Below, piece by piece: positions 43,365 to 53,305 of a stretch of DNA of 64,000 nucleotides. Made by a program: the position numbers and the translations under genes. Position 1 is the stretch's first letter, and each line of letters begins with the position of its first letter. The notes below the pieces were generated by a model, which was given only the letters and a program-made list of their open reading frames with translations, made no database searches and was not told the DNA's origin. This stretch comes from Staphylococcus warneri (GTDB lineage: Bacteria > Bacillota > Bacilli > Staphylococcales > Staphylococcaceae): assembly GCF_900636385.1 (NCBI RefSeq), contig NZ_LR134269.1:1054001-1118000 (forward strand), given 5' to 3'.

Positions 43365-43967
43365 ATGTCAAAAGTAATAGGACTTACTGGTGGTATCGCA
43401 TCAGGTAAATCAACTGTATCTGAATTGTTAACTGCATTTGGTTTTAAAGTAGTAGATGCTGATACAGCTGCAAGAGAAGCAGTTGCTAAAGGAACACCAG
43501 GTATAGAGAAAGTAAGAGAAGTTTTTGGCGATGAAGCTATTGATGAAAATGGTGAGATGGACAGAAAATATATGGGTGATTTAGTATTTAATTATCCAGG
43601 TGAACGTATTAAGTTAAATGAAATAGTCCATCCTATAGTTAGAGAAATAATGGAAGAAAAGAAGCAACAATTTTTAAAAGAAGGCCATAATGTTATTATG
43701 GATATTCCTCTTTTATATGAAAATGAATTGCAAGATACTGTTGATGAAGTATGGCTTGTTTACACATCAGAAAGTATTCAAATCGATCGTTTAATGGAAA
43801 GAAATGATTTAACTCAAGAGGAAGCAAAAGCAAGAGTATATAGCCAAATATCTATTGATAAGAAAAGTAGAATGGCAGATCATGTGATTGATAATCTTGG
43901 AGATAAACTAGAACTAAAGCAAAATTTAGAACGGTTGCTTAGTGAAAAAGGTTTTATCGAGAAATAA
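43365..43967 (+). CDS. coaE: Dephospho-CoA kinase
   Basis: A 200-residue P-loop kinase for the last step of coenzyme A synthesis. Walker A is GGIASGKST at residues 9-17; [10 protein letters not shown] and the IPLLYEN segment bind substrate; a lid region with [12 protein letters not shown] follows. It is 15 bases after mutM in the conserved polA-mutM-coaE set and is followed by a terminator. Confidence 0.96.
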   Translation: MSKVIGLTGGIASGKSTVSELLTAFGFKVVDADTAAREAVAKGTPGIEKVREVFGDEAIDENGEMDRKYMGDLVFNYPGERIKLNEIVHPIVREIMEEKKQQFLKEGHNVIMDIPLLYENELQDTVDEVWLVYTSESIQIDRLMERNDLTQEEAKARVYSQISIDKKSRMADHVIDNLGDKLELKQNLERLLSEKGFIEK

Positions 43968-43987
43968 TTCAAAAAGAGATTTTTATT

Positions 43988-44023
43988 AACCCTGAGACAT
44001 TAATAAATGCCTTAGGGTTTTAT
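43988..44023 (+). terminator. Rho-independent terminator of polA-mutM-coaE
   Basis: AACCCTGAGACA and TGCCTTAGGGTT form an imperfect stem followed by TTATT. Confidence 0.8.
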
Positions 44024-44140
44024 TATGTGAATACTTACTTTAGAAATTTTCTGTTTTTTTAGTTTTGATAATCTTAAATTCATTGTTATTTAATAACTAA
44101 TTCTTATTAAGTTTGATTAAAATTTGTATTTGTAAAGTTT

Positions 44141-44178
44141 TGGTAAACGCTTTCAAATGTAATTTATTATGTTATACT
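44141..44178 (+). promoter_or_regulatory. gapB promoter with overlapping candidate cre site
   Basis: TATACT (44173-44178) with TTTCAA (44151-44156) 16 bases upstream looks like the promoter. The cre-like TGGTAAACGCTTTCA (44141-44155) has one mismatch to consensus and overlaps the -35, so binding of CcpA would repress, as expected for a gluconeogenic gene. Confidence 0.6.
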
Positions 44179-44226
44179 AATGCCATAAAGTATAACATAT
44201 AAATTAATGGTCAAGGGGTGCTTTAA

Positions 44227-45252
44227 ATGACAACGAATATAGCAATTAACGGTATGGGTAGAATAGGTAGAATGGTATTAAGAATTGCATTGAAAAATGA
44301 AAACTTAAGCGTAAAGGCAATTAATGCAAGTTACCCTCCAGAAACAATTGCACATCTTATCAATTATGATACAACTCATGGTAAGTACGATGAGAAGGTA
44401 GAAGCCATTGAAAATGGCATTCGTTATAAAAACCAAGATATCAAATTAGTTTCTGATAGAAATCCTGAAAACTTACCTTGGAAAGAACTTGATATAGATG
44501 TTGTCATCGAAGCAACTGGTAAATTCAATCATGGTGATAAAGCTATTGCACATATCAACGCAGGTGCAAAAAAAGTATTATTAACAGGTCCATCTAAAGG
44601 TGGCCATGTTCAAATGATTGTGAAAGGTGTCAATGATGATAAATTAGATGTTAATAAATTCGATATTTTCAGTAATGCATCATGTACAACTAACTGTATT
44701 GGCCCAGTTGCAAAAGTATTAAATGATGAATTTGGTATCGTGAACGGTCTGATGACTACAGTACACGCAATTACTAATGACCAAAAGAATATTGATAATC
44801 CGCATAAAGATTTGCGTAGAGCACGTTCATGTAATGAAAGTATTATTCCGACATCTACAGGCGCAGCTAAAGCATTAAAAGAAGTGCTACCTGAAGTAGA
44901 AGGTAAATTACATGGAATGGCATTAAGAGTACCAACTAAAAACGTTTCTCTTGTAGACTTAGTAGTAGATTTAGAACAAAATGTAACAGCTGATCAAATT
45001 AATGACGCTTTCAAAAATGCAAATTTAGATGGTGTATTGGATGTAGAAAGTGAACCACTTGTTTCAGTAGATTTTAATACAAATCCTAATTCTGCAGTAA
45101 TTGATGCACAATCAACAATGGTTATGGGCGATAATAAAGTTAAAGTAATCGCTTGGTATGATAATGAATGGGGATATTCAAATAGAGTTGTTGAAGTAGC
45201 AGAGCAAATTGGTAAGTTGATAGAATCTCATAAAACAGTAGAAGCTGTGTAA
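44227..45252 (+). CDS. gapB: Glyceraldehyde-3-phosphate dehydrogenase, gluconeogenic GapB type
   Basis: A 341-residue GAPDH. NAD(P) binding is at INGMGRIGRMVLR, the catalytic cysteine is C153 in SNASCTTNC, and WYDNEWGYSNR ends the domain. It is a solitary gene and not next to pgk-tpi-pgm-eno, the setting of the glycolytic gapA. It lacks the aspartate after the first beta strand (KAINASY instead of an N-D pair), which favours NADP, as in GapB. So it should run in the gluconeogenic direction. Position before nrdR-dnaB-dnaI is as in Bacillus and staphylococci. Confidence 0.93.
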   Translation: MTTNIAINGMGRIGRMVLRIALKNENLSVKAINASYPPETIAHLINYDTTHGKYDEKVEAIENGIRYKNQDIKLVSDRNPENLPWKELDIDVVIEATGKFNHGDKAIAHINAGAKKVLLTGPSKGGHVQMIVKGVNDDKLDVNKFDIFSNASCTTNCIGPVAKVLNDEFGIVNGLMTTVHAITNDQKNIDNPHKDLRRARSCNESIIPTSTGAAKALKEVLPEVEGKLHGMALRVPTKNVSLVDLVVDLEQNVTADQINDAFKNANLDGVLDVESEPLVSVDFNTNPNSAVIDAQSTMVMGDNKVKVIAWYDNEWGYSNRVVEVAEQIGKLIESHKTVEAV

Positions 45253-45268
45253 AATTAATTTTTAAGAG

Positions 45269-45315
45269 ACTGTCAGTCTAATCTTTAATATGAAGGTTAG
45301 ATTGGCAGTTTTTTG
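45269..45315 (+). terminator. Rho-independent terminator of gapB
   Basis: ACTGTCAGTCTAATCTT and AAGGTTAGATTGGCAGT pair imperfectly over about 17 bp and are followed by six T residues. Confidence 0.85.
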
Positions 45316-45537
45316 TTCAAAATAAAATGTAGATGCCAAAGTTATCTAGAAATTAAATAGAAAAAAGTTGACTTTAACATCATTTTTGAAAATGTCACAT
45401 TTTTTATTTAGGTTGTTATATTTAATGATATAAATTAGTTTACACTTTTAGACATATAATTTAAAAGGTGCTTTCTTTTGTAACGTGTGAATTTATAGTA
45501 TAATTGAGCATAATCTAAATAGAAAAGGGTGACAATC

Positions 45538-46008
45538 ATGAAATGCCCAAAATGTAATTCAACACATTCAAGAGTAGTAGATTCACGTCATGCAGAAGAT
45601 GCGAACGCGATTCGTCGAAGAAGAGAATGTGAAAATTGTGGTACAAGGTTTACAACATTCGAACATATAGAAGTGAGTCCATTAATAGTAGTGAAAAAGG
45701 ATGGAACTAGAGAACAATTTTTAAGAGAAAAAATCTTGAATGGATTAGTTAGATCATGTGAAAAACGTCCAGTGAGATATCAACAACTAGAGGATATAAC
45801 TAATAAAGTGGAGTGGCAATTAAGAGATGAGGGGCATACTGAGATTTCATCTAGAGAAATTGGAGAACATGTAATGAACTTATTAATGCATGTAGATCAA
45901 GTTTCTTATGTTCGCTTTGCCTCTGTTTATAAAGAGTTTAAAGATATTGACCAACTGTTAGCTTCAATGCAAGGTATTCTGAATGATAATAAACGGAGTG
46001 ATTTATAA
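45538..46008 (+). CDS. nrdR: Transcriptional repressor NrdR
   Basis: A 156-residue ATP-dependent repressor of ribonucleotide reductase genes. The N-terminal zinc ribbon has C3, C6, C31 and C34; an ATP-cone follows from about residue 48 ([11 protein letters not shown]). A GTG at 45529 is in frame, but the ATG at 45538, with aaaaggg upstream, gives the family start MKCPKC. A -10 TATAAT lies at 45499-45504. The stop codon abuts the dnaB ATG, so the two are co-translated. Confidence 0.96.
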   Translation: MKCPKCNSTHSRVVDSRHAEDANAIRRRRECENCGTRFTTFEHIEVSPLIVVKKDGTREQFLREKILNGLVRSCEKRPVRYQQLEDITNKVEWQLRDEGHTEISSREIGEHVMNLLMHVDQVSYVRFASVYKEFKDIDQLLASMQGILNDNKRSDL

Positions 46009-47391
46009 ATGGGGTTAAATTCCTTTGAATTAGGTTTAAGACCACAAGATAGTTTTGAAGTGATTCAAGATTTTTATTTAAATTCACAGCATCTTGAAAT
46101 ATTAAATCGACTGTTTACACCTTTAATTGGGCCTCAAGCAATTGGTTTATATCACTTTATGCATCAATTTTCAAATGATGTTGAGCAACCACTCACCCAT
46201 TATGTCATTATGAATGAACTTAAAGAAAATTTAATCGACTTTAGAAATCAAATGGATTTATTAGAAGCCATTGGTTTGATGAAATCATTTGTAAAACATG
46301 ATGAACAACAAACACATTTTATATATCAATTGATTCAACCTCCGTCACCATCTCAATTTTTCAATGATCCTATGTTATCTGTATTTTTATATAGTGAAGT
46401 TGATAAAAAAAGATATCAGGTTCTAAAGAAACATTTTGAACAAACTTTTAGAGATTTATCACAGTATCAGCAAACAACCAGAAAGTTTACAGATGTCTTT
46501 AAAGTACCCAATAGAATATTAGATATCGATACACAAAATATACCTAAAGCGAGTGAATATCAAGGATTGGATTTATCTAATGAATCTTTTGATTTTGATA
46601 TGTTGAAACAGATGTTACATAACCATTTCATCTCAAATGAAATAGTGACAAAGGATGCTAAAAGTCTAATTGTTCAACTCGCAACTTTATATGGTTTAAC
46701 GGCTGATGCGATGAAACATATTATATTGAATTCAATTACAAGTGCGCAGCAATTATCTTTTGAAGAGATGCGTAAACAGGCACGTTCTTATTATTTAATA
46801 GAACATGAAAATCAATTACCTAAGTTAGAATTGAATAAAAACATTAAACACAGTGACATTTCGACCCAAAATAATGAAATTCCTGATCCTGAAAATGACA
46901 CGGAACAATGGCTTCAACTGTTAGAACAGACGAGTCCGATTGATATGTTAGCATCTTGGTCTGAATCAGAACCAACATTATCTCAAAAAAATATGATTGA
47001 AGAATTAATTCATAGAGAAAAAATGAACTTCGGTGTTATTAACATCTTATTACAATTTGTTATGCTTAAAGAAGATATGAAATTACCCAAATCTTATATT
47101 TTTGAAATTGCTTCAAATTGGAAAAAGAAAGGTATAACAACGGCTAAGCAAGCTTATGAATATGCCTTGAAAGTTAATCAACCTAAACCATCAAACGAGA
47201 ATAAATCACAATCATATCAAGGCTATAATCGTAAAAGTAAATTGGTTTCTAGGGAGAAAACGCCTAAATGGTTAGAAGAAAGAGATAATCCAAACGCTAC
47301 AGCACTTTCAAAAGATGAAAAAGACGATCAATTTGAAAAGGATAGACAAGCATTCTTAGAACAATTAAATAAAGATTGGGAGGAGGATTAG
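46009..47391 (+). CDS. dnaB: Replication initiation and membrane attachment protein DnaB (Firmicute type)
   Basis: A 460-residue helicase co-loader, unrelated to the E. coli DnaB helicase. It has two DnaD/DnaB-like parts: an N-terminal winged-helix region (about 1-110) and a C-terminal DDBH2-type helical region (about 310-400, with NFGVINILLQFVML). A charged tail follows. With DnaD and DnaI it loads the replicative helicase at oriC and restart sites. It starts directly after the nrdR stop, with its ribosome site (cggagtg) inside nrdR, and abuts dnaI. Confidence 0.93.
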   Translation: MGLNSFELGLRPQDSFEVIQDFYLNSQHLEILNRLFTPLIGPQAIGLYHFMHQFSNDVEQPLTHYVIMNELKENLIDFRNQMDLLEAIGLMKSFVKHDEQQTHFIYQLIQPPSPSQFFNDPMLSVFLYSEVDKKRYQVLKKHFEQTFRDLSQYQQTTRKFTDVFKVPNRILDIDTQNIPKASEYQGLDLSNESFDFDMLKQMLHNHFISNEIVTKDAKSLIVQLATLYGLTADAMKHIILNSITSAQQLSFEEMRKQARSYYLIEHENQLPKLELNKNIKHSDISTQNNEIPDPENDTEQWLQLLEQTSPIDMLASWSESEPTLSQKNMIEELIHREKMNFGVINILLQFVMLKEDMKLPKSYIFEIASNWKKKGITTAKQAYEYALKVNQPKPSNENKSQSYQGYNRKSKLVSREKTPKWLEERDNPNATALSKDEKDDQFEKDRQAFLEQLNKDWEED

Positions 47392-48312
47392 ATGGAAAGC
47401 TTTAAGAATATTGTAGGTTCAAATAAAGATTTCGAAAAGAGAATTGCTAAAATACGTCAACAGGTTGTAAATGATCCTGATGTGAAGCAATTTTTAAATG
47501 AACACCAATCAGAACTAACCAATGCTATGATTGATGAAGACTTAAACGTCCTACAAGAATATAAAGACCAACAAAAGCACTATGATGGGCATAATTATAA
47601 TGAGTGTCCTAACTTTGTTAAAGGTCATGTGCCAGAATTATATATTGAAAACGAACGCATTAAAATTCGCTATTTGCCATGTCCATGTAAAGTAAAATAT
47701 GATGAAGAAAGACTTAATTCTCAATTGATTACATCACATCATATGCAGAGAGATACCTTAAATGCAAAAATTAAAGATATTTATACTACTGGACGAAATC
47801 GTTTGGATATTGCAATGCAAGTTAATGATATATGCAAAAAGTTAATTAATGGTGAAAATGTCAAAGGGCTTTATCTGTATGGACCTTTTGGTACTGGAAA
47901 GTCATTTATTTTAGGTGCTATAGCAAATCAACTTAAAGCTAAAAAAGTGCCATCTACAATAGTTTATCTTCCCGAATACATTCGTACACTAAAAGGTGGG
48001 TTTAAAGATGGTAGTTACGAAAGAAAACTACAAAGAATTAGAGAAGCCAACATATTAATGTTAGATGATATCGGTGCAGAAGAAGTAACGCCGTGGGTTA
48101 GAGATGAAGTTATTGGGCCTTTATTGCATTACAGAATGATTCATGAATTACCCACTTTCTTTACTTCAAATTTAAGTTATGATGAATTAGAACATCATTT
48201 ATCAATGACACGTGAAGGCGCAGAAAAAACAAAAGCGGCTAGAATTATTGAACGCATTAAAACATTATCCACACCTTATTTCTTGAAAGGTGAAAACTTT
48301 AGAAACAATTGA
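47392..48312 (+). CDS. dnaI: Primosomal protein DnaI (helicase loader)
   Basis: A 306-residue AAA+ ATPase. The N-terminal domain has a zinc-binding cluster (CPNF and CPCK, about residues 74-102), which binds the DnaC helicase. The ATPase has Walker A GPFGTGKS at 164-171, Walker B LMLDDIGAE, and a sensor segment FTSNLSYDEL. The start abuts the dnaB stop with a strong ggaggagg site inside dnaB. It is the last gene of nrdR-dnaB-dnaI; I saw no clear terminator before the thrS leader. Confidence 0.95.
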   Translation: MESFKNIVGSNKDFEKRIAKIRQQVVNDPDVKQFLNEHQSELTNAMIDEDLNVLQEYKDQQKHYDGHNYNECPNFVKGHVPELYIENERIKIRYLPCPCKVKYDEERLNSQLITSHHMQRDTLNAKIKDIYTTGRNRLDIAMQVNDICKKLINGENVKGLYLYGPFGTGKSFILGAIANQLKAKKVPSTIVYLPEYIRTLKGGFKDGSYERKLQRIREANILMLDDIGAEEVTPWVRDEVIGPLLHYRMIHELPTFFTSNLSYDELEHHLSMTREGAEKTKAARIIERIKTLSTPYFLKGENFRNN

Positions 48313-48344
48313 TATTTTCATAAAATGTTGTATAATAGAATCAA

Positions 48345-48606
48345 ATCTAAATCGTTGAAACTGTTGAAGACATGATAATTTAATCACTGTTACACAGAAA
48401 GCCGTTGATTGATGAGAATACGGTTAATATATTAAATTATTACTACTTTAATGCATGGTATTTGTAATGAATACTCGGCTCAAGACCGTTATCTTATGTA
48501 GAGAAGTCGTTAAATAACTTATTTTTAAATGAGTAAGGTTTTAACGCTTAACTAGGGTGGTACCACGACAATCTCGTCCCTGATTCAGGGGCGGGATTTT
48601 TTTATT
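48345..48606 (+). promoter_or_regulatory. T-box leader of thrS with terminator
   Basis: The T-box sequence AGGGTGGTACCACG is at 48556-48569, just before a strong terminator (CTCGTCCCTG with CAGGGGCGGG, then Ts, 48574-48606). Upstream lies about 200 bases of stem I-type structure. Uncharged threonyl-tRNA should pair with it and allow read-through. I could not fix the specifier codon by eye. The remaining bases to 48679 are AT-rich. Confidence 0.92.
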
Positions 48607-48679
48607 TTCTCTACACTTTTACATTGATTTTTATTCAATAAGTCAACGATATGATTTTTATAATTTAGGAGGTAATAGT

Positions 48680-50617
48680 ATGGATCAAATTAATATTCAA
48701 TTTCCAGATGGTAATTCAAAGGCATTTGATAAAGGCACTACTACTGAAGATATAGCGCAATCAATTAGTCCAGGGCTACGTAAAAAGGCAGTTGCAGGTA
48801 AATTTAATGGACAAATGGTAGATTTAACACGACCGTTAGAAGAAGATGGTGAAATTGAAATCGTTACACCAGGTAGTGATGAAGCATTAGAAGTATTGCG
48901 TCATTCAACTGCACATTTGATGGCTCAAGCATTAAAACGTTTATACGGGGATGTTAAATTTGGTGTAGGTCCTGTCATCGAAGGCGGTTTCTACTATGAT
49001 TTTGATACTGAAGAAAAAATTTCATCAGATGACTTTGAAAAAATTGAAAAAACAATGAAAAAAATTGTTGATGAGAATCATAAAATCGAAAGAAAAGTAG
49101 TTACTAGGGATGAAGCTAAAGCATTCTTCAAAGATGATCCATACAAATTAGAATTAATTGATGCAATACCTGAAGATGAAAATGTGACATTATATTCTCA
49201 AGGGGAATTTACTGATTTATGTAGAGGGGTTCATGTACCATCTACGTCTAAAATAAAAGAATTTAAATTATTATCAACAGCTGGCGCGTACTGGCGTGGA
49301 GATAGTAATAATAAAATGCTACAACGTATTTACGGTACTGCGTTCTTTGATAAAAAAGATTTAAAAGCACATTTAGAAATGTTGGAAGAACGTAAGGAAC
49401 GTGATCATCGTAAAATCGGTAAAGATTTAGAATTATTTGCTAATAGTCAACTTGTTGGTGCAGGTTTACCACTATGGTTACCTAATGGTGCTACAATTCG
49501 TCGTGAAATTGAACGTTATATTGTGGATAAAGAAGTAAGTATGGGATATGACCACGTATATACACCAGTTTTAGCAAATGTTGATTTATATAAAACTTCA
49601 GGACATTGGGATCACTATCAAGAGGATATGTTCCCCCCAATGAAATTAGATGAGACAGAGGAAATGGTATTACGTCCAATGAACTGTCCACACCATATGA
49701 TGGTTTATAATAATAAACCACATTCTTATAGAGAATTACCTATTCGTATTGCCGAATTAGGTACTATGCACAGATACGAAGCTAGTGGGGCTGTATCAGG
49801 ACTACAACGTGTAAGAGGTATGACTTTAAATGACTCACATATCTTTGTTAGACCAGATCAAATTAAAGAAGAATTCAAACGTGTAGTTAACATGATTCAA
49901 GATGTATATAAAGACTTTGGATTCGAAGACTACCGTTTCAGATTAAGTTATAGAGACCCAGAAGATAAAGAAAAGTATTTTGATGATGATGAAATGTGGA
50001 ATAAGGCTGAGAACATGATTAAAGAAGCGGCTGATGAATTAGGATTATCATACGAAGAAGCTATTGGTGAAGCGGCATTTTATGGGCCTAAATTGGATGT
50101 TCAAGTTAAAACAGCTATGGGTAAAGAAGAAACATTATCTACAGCACAACTAGATTTCTTATTACCAGAACGTTTTGAACTGACATATATTGGTCAGGAT
50201 GGAGAACACCATAGACCAGTAGTGATACACCGTGGAGTTGTATCTACAATGGAACGATTTGTTGCATTCTTAACTGAAGAAACTAAAGGTGCATTCCCAA
50301 CTTGGTTAGCACCGAAACAAGTAGAAATTATTCCAGTTAATTTAGATTTACATTACGACTATGCAAAATCAATACAAGATGAATTGAAATCTCAAGGCGT
50401 ACGTGTTGAAATCGATGACCGTAATGAAAAAATGGGTTATAAAATCCGTGAAGCTCAAATGCAAAAAATTCCATACCAAATCGTGGTAGGAGATAAAGAA
50501 GCAGAAAACAATGAAGTAAATGTTCGTAAGTATGGTTCACAAGACCAAGAGACATTAGAAAAAGATGAATTCATCTGGAATTTAGTAGACGAAATCCGTT
50601 TGAAAAAGCATAGATAA
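48680..50617 (+). CDS. thrS: Threonyl-tRNA synthetase
   Basis: A 645-residue class II synthetase. N-terminal TGS domain (about 1-62); an editing domain with HSTAHL near residue 76 and a later CRGVHV that clears serine-charged tRNA; the catalytic core with zinc ligands in MNCPHHM and downstream histidines, and motif 2/3 regions ([28 protein letters not shown]); and an anticodon-binding domain at the end (about 540-645). Normal length. It is controlled by the T-box upstream. Ribosome site taggaggt. Confidence 0.97.
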   Translation: MDQINIQFPDGNSKAFDKGTTTEDIAQSISPGLRKKAVAGKFNGQMVDLTRPLEEDGEIEIVTPGSDEALEVLRHSTAHLMAQALKRLYGDVKFGVGPVIEGGFYYDFDTEEKISSDDFEKIEKTMKKIVDENHKIERKVVTRDEAKAFFKDDPYKLELIDAIPEDENVTLYSQGEFTDLCRGVHVPSTSKIKEFKLLSTAGAYWRGDSNNKMLQRIYGTAFFDKKDLKAHLEMLEERKERDHRKIGKDLELFANSQLVGAGLPLWLPNGATIRREIERYIVDKEVSMGYDHVYTPVLANVDLYKTSGHWDHYQEDMFPPMKLDETEEMVLRPMNCPHHMMVYNNKPHSYRELPIRIAELGTMHRYEASGAVSGLQRVRGMTLNDSHIFVRPDQIKEEFKRVVNMIQDVYKDFGFEDYRFRLSYRDPEDKEKYFDDDEMWNKAENMIKEAADELGLSYEEAIGEAAFYGPKLDVQVKTAMGKEETLSTAQLDFLLPERFELTYIGQDGEHHRPVVIHRGVVSTMERFVAFLTEETKGAFPTWLAPKQVEIIPVNLDLHYDYAKSIQDELKSQGVRVEIDDRNEKMGYKIREAQMQKIPYQIVVGDKEAENNEVNVRKYGSQDQETLEKDEFIWNLVDEIRLKKHR

Positions 50618-50671
50618 ACTTGAAATTTAAGCGCAGTTCATGTATATTACAAGTTAGTTAAATAAAAAGTT

Positions 50672-50893
50672 GAGTTAGAGGTTGCAATATTAAAGAGTCG
50701 CTTGTCAGAAGTCTTATGGGACGTATGTTGAACAAGTTAAAGGTAATATTGCCGAAACAAGTGATAACCATAATTATGATTTGTTGGGACAGTTCTCGAA
50801 AGAAACTGTACTGTCACAGAATGTGATGAGCTACCTTATATAGATAAAAGCAAAGTGGTTGCATATCTTAAAGGTATGTAGCCACTTTTTTGT
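50672..50893 (+). promoter_or_regulatory. Lysine riboswitch (L-box) with terminator ahead of lysP
   Basis: The segment carries L-box hallmarks in order: AGAGGTTGCAATATTAA and AGAGT near the start, AAAGGTAATATTGCCGAAACAA (50739-50760), TTTGTTGGGACAGT, ACTGTCA, and a closing GATGAGCTACC near 50826-50836. GGTAATATTGCC also pairs with itself. A terminator follows (50852-50867 with 50873-50887, then Ts). The next gene is a lysine permease. Binding of lysine should stop transcription. The 145 bases from the terminator to lysP are AT-rich and show nothing else. Confidence 0.85.
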
Positions 50894-51038
50894 TTTAAAT
50901 TTATAAATAAAAGTAACATGATTAAGTGAGGTATCGTGTAGTCATATAAATGAAGATATAGAACTTAACGTGTTGTTTCTTTAATAAATAATAAAACAAA
51001 ATCATAACTGCCTCTAAATACAAAGAAAGGAATCTTCT

Positions 51039-52535
51039 ATGAGTAAAAACAAAAGTCAAAACGAAGGTATACAAAGAGGTTTAAAAGACCGTCATATATC
51101 TATGATAGCCATTGGTGGTTGTATTGGTACAGGTCTATTTATGACTTCGGGTGGAGCCATTCACAGTGCTGGAGCATTAGGTGCTTTGATTGCATATGCG
51201 ATTATTGGAGCAATGGTATTCTTCTTAATGACATCACTTGGCGAGATGGCCACATATTTACCAGTTTCAGGATCATTTAGTACTTACGCCACACGATTTG
51301 TAGATCCATCACTTGGATTTGCATTAGGATGGAATTATTGGTTTAACTGGGTTATTACTGTAGCTGCAGATGTAACAATTGCCGCGCAAGTCATACAATA
51401 TTGGTCCCCAATGCAAAGTGTGCCTGCTTGGGTCTGGAGTTGTATATTTTTAGTAATTATCTTTGCACTTAACTCATTGTCAGTTCGAGTATATGGTGAG
51501 AGTGAATATTGGTTTGCACTAATAAAAGTTGTTACTGTCATCATATTTATTGTGATAGGTTTATTAACTATTGTAGGTATTATGGGCGGTAAATTCGTTG
51601 GTTTTGAAACGTTTACTAAAGGAAGCGGCCCAATCCTTGGTGGCAACTTAGGAGGGAGCTTACTTTCAATATTAGGGGTATTCCTAGTTGCTGGTTTCTC
51701 ATTCCAAGGTACTGAATTGATAGGGATAACAGCAGGGGAATCTGAAAATCCTGAAAGAGCCGTTCCAAAAGCTATTAAACAAGTATTCTGGAGAATATTA
51801 TTATTTTATATATTAGCTATATTCATCATTGGTATGTTAATACCTTATGATAGTAGTGCACTTATGGGTGGAGAAAATAGTATCTCTACATCACCATTTA
51901 CATTAGTATTCAAGAATGCTGGACTTGCATTTGCAGCATCATTTATGAATGCAGTTATTTTAACATCAGTATTATCTGCAGGTAATTCAGGAATGTATGC
52001 ATCTACTAGAATGCTATATTCAATGAGTAAAGATAAACTAGCGTTTAATTCATTTTCAAAAACGAATAAAAATGGTGTGCCGCACATATCATTAATTGTA
52101 ACTGGAATTATTGTTGTAGTGATTTTTGCAGTACAACATTTTAGTGGTGATGCATATGAATATATCGTAGCTGCTAGTGGTATGACAGGATTCATTGCTT
52201 GGGTCGGTATAGCTGTAAGTCATTATAGATTTAGACGTGCATTTGATAAACAAAATTATGATAAATCTAAACTAAAATATACGGCTAAATTATTCCCATT
52301 TGGCCCGATATTTGCTGGATTTTTATGTATTATCGTAATATTAGGTCAAGATGTCGATTTTATTAAAACAGGAGACTTTGATTTAAATAGATTTATTATT
52401 ACTTATATGGGTATTCCAGTATTCTTAGCATTCTTTATTTATCATAAAGTAAGATATAAAACAAAGAAAATCCCATTAGAACAGGTAGATTTACGTCAAG
52501 ATGTGTCAATGGAAGAAGTAAGACATCACGATTAA
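51039..52535 (+). CDS. lysP: Lysine-specific permease
   Basis: A 498-residue APC-superfamily transporter with twelve predicted membrane helices. The N-terminus KDRHISMIAIGGCIGTGLF and the later GFSFQGTELIGITAGES, SAGNSGMYASTRML and NGVPHIS are typical of the amino acid transporter group containing LysP. The lysine riboswitch directly upstream strongly supports lysine as the substrate. The gene order thrS-lysP-infC is also that of S. aureus. Ribosome site aaaggaa. Confidence 0.92.
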   Translation: MSKNKSQNEGIQRGLKDRHISMIAIGGCIGTGLFMTSGGAIHSAGALGALIAYAIIGAMVFFLMTSLGEMATYLPVSGSFSTYATRFVDPSLGFALGWNYWFNWVITVAADVTIAAQVIQYWSPMQSVPAWVWSCIFLVIIFALNSLSVRVYGESEYWFALIKVVTVIIFIVIGLLTIVGIMGGKFVGFETFTKGSGPILGGNLGGSLLSILGVFLVAGFSFQGTELIGITAGESENPERAVPKAIKQVFWRILLFYILAIFIIGMLIPYDSSALMGGENSISTSPFTLVFKNAGLAFAASFMNAVILTSVLSAGNSGMYASTRMLYSMSKDKLAFNSFSKTNKNGVPHISLIVTGIIVVVIFAVQHFSGDAYEYIVAASGMTGFIAWVGIAVSHYRFRRAFDKQNYDKSKLKYTAKLFPFGPIFAGFLCIIVILGQDVDFIKTGDFDLNRFIITYMGIPVFLAFFIYHKVRYKTKKIPLEQVDLRQDVSMEEVRHHD

Positions 52536-52547
52536 TAAAAAAAGTAG

Positions 52548-52576
52548 TTGACGAATACATTTATTGTTGATATGAT
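52548..52576 (+). promoter_or_regulatory. SigA-type promoter of infC-rpmI-rplT
   Basis: TTGACG (52548-52553) and TATGAT (52571-52576) are 17 bases apart, each one base off consensus. Confidence 0.85.
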
Positions 52577-52747
52577 TAATAACGTTGAATACGAAACGAA
52601 CCAAGTAGAAGCTCCCGCTTCTCACCTGTAGCGACGCAACAAGCAGTTGGCAGGTTAATCATGTTACACAATTAATGTGTGAAGAAGAGCGGGTAGTGAT
52701 ACTCGCTCTTCTTTTTTGCTTGGGACAATTTCGTAAAATTCTGGGAG
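52577..52747 (+). promoter_or_regulatory. infC leader with terminator, candidate L20-responsive leader
   Basis: About 170 untranslated bases contain a short stem (AGAAGC...GCTTCT near 52609-52624), an ACCTG...CAGGT pair and a very strong terminator (52684-52694 with 52701-52711, then Ts). In Bacillus the infC operon leader is bound by L20, encoded by the third gene, causing early termination. The same arrangement here suggests the same control. Confidence 0.7.
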
Positions 52748-52756
52748 GTGTCAACC

Positions 52757-53275
52757 ATAGCAAAAGATCAGACTCAAATTAATGAGAAAATTCGTGCAAA
52801 AGAACTTCGTTTAGTAGGTCAAGATGGTGAACAAATAGGTGTTAAATCAAAACAAGAAGCGTTAGAAATGGCTGAACGTGTTGATTTAGATTTAGTAATC
52901 GTAGCACCAAATGCTAAACCACCTGTTGCAAGAATTATGGATTACGGTAAATTCAAATTCGAACAACAGAAAAAAGAAAAAGAAATGAAGAAGAAACAAA
53001 AAACAATTAACGTTAAAGAAATTCGTTTAAGTCCAACAATTGAGGAACATGATTTCCAAACAAAATTGAAAAACGGACGTAAATTCCTTTCTAAAGGCGA
53101 TAAATGTAAAGTTTCAATTCGTTTCAGAGGTCGTGCCATTACTCACAAAGAAATTGGTCAACGCCAGTTAGAAAAATTTGCTGAAGAATGTAAAGACCTT
53201 GCAACAATCGAACAAAAGCCTAAAATGGAAGGCCGTCAAATGTTCCTTATGTTATCACCAATTAATGAAAAATAA
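52757..53275 (+). CDS. infC: Translation initiation factor IF-3, AUA start
   Basis: About 172 residues with the two IF-3 domains joined by a lysine-rich helix ([14 protein letters not shown]). It binds the 30S subunit and rejects wrong start codons and tRNAs. Automatic calls would start at GTG 52748, but that codon overlaps the only ribosome site (gggagg, 52743-52748). ATA at 52757 lies eight bases after the site, the right distance, and gives AKDQTQIN as the N-terminus. Non-standard starts are a hallmark of infC (AUU in E. coli and Bacillus), used for self-control, because IF-3 acts against them. First gene of infC-rpmI-rplT. Confidence 0.95.
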   Translation: MAKDQTQINEKIRAKELRLVGQDGEQIGVKSKQEALEMAERVDLDLVIVAPNAKPPVARIMDYGKFKFEQQKKEKEMKKKQKTINVKEIRLSPTIEEHDFQTKLKNGRKFLSKGDKCKVSIRFRGRAITHKEIGQRQLEKFAEECKDLATIEQKPKMEGRQMFLMLSPINEK

Positions 53276-53305
53276 TTAATAATAATTTCTAGGAGGAAAT
53301 GAATC

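Noticed and set aside
51845..52195. 116-residue open frame antisense to lysP
   Set aside because: Shadow of a well-supported transporter; no start signals.
52748..52750. GTG as infC start
   Set aside because: It overlaps the ribosome site, so the site could not serve it; AUA at 52757 is better placed.
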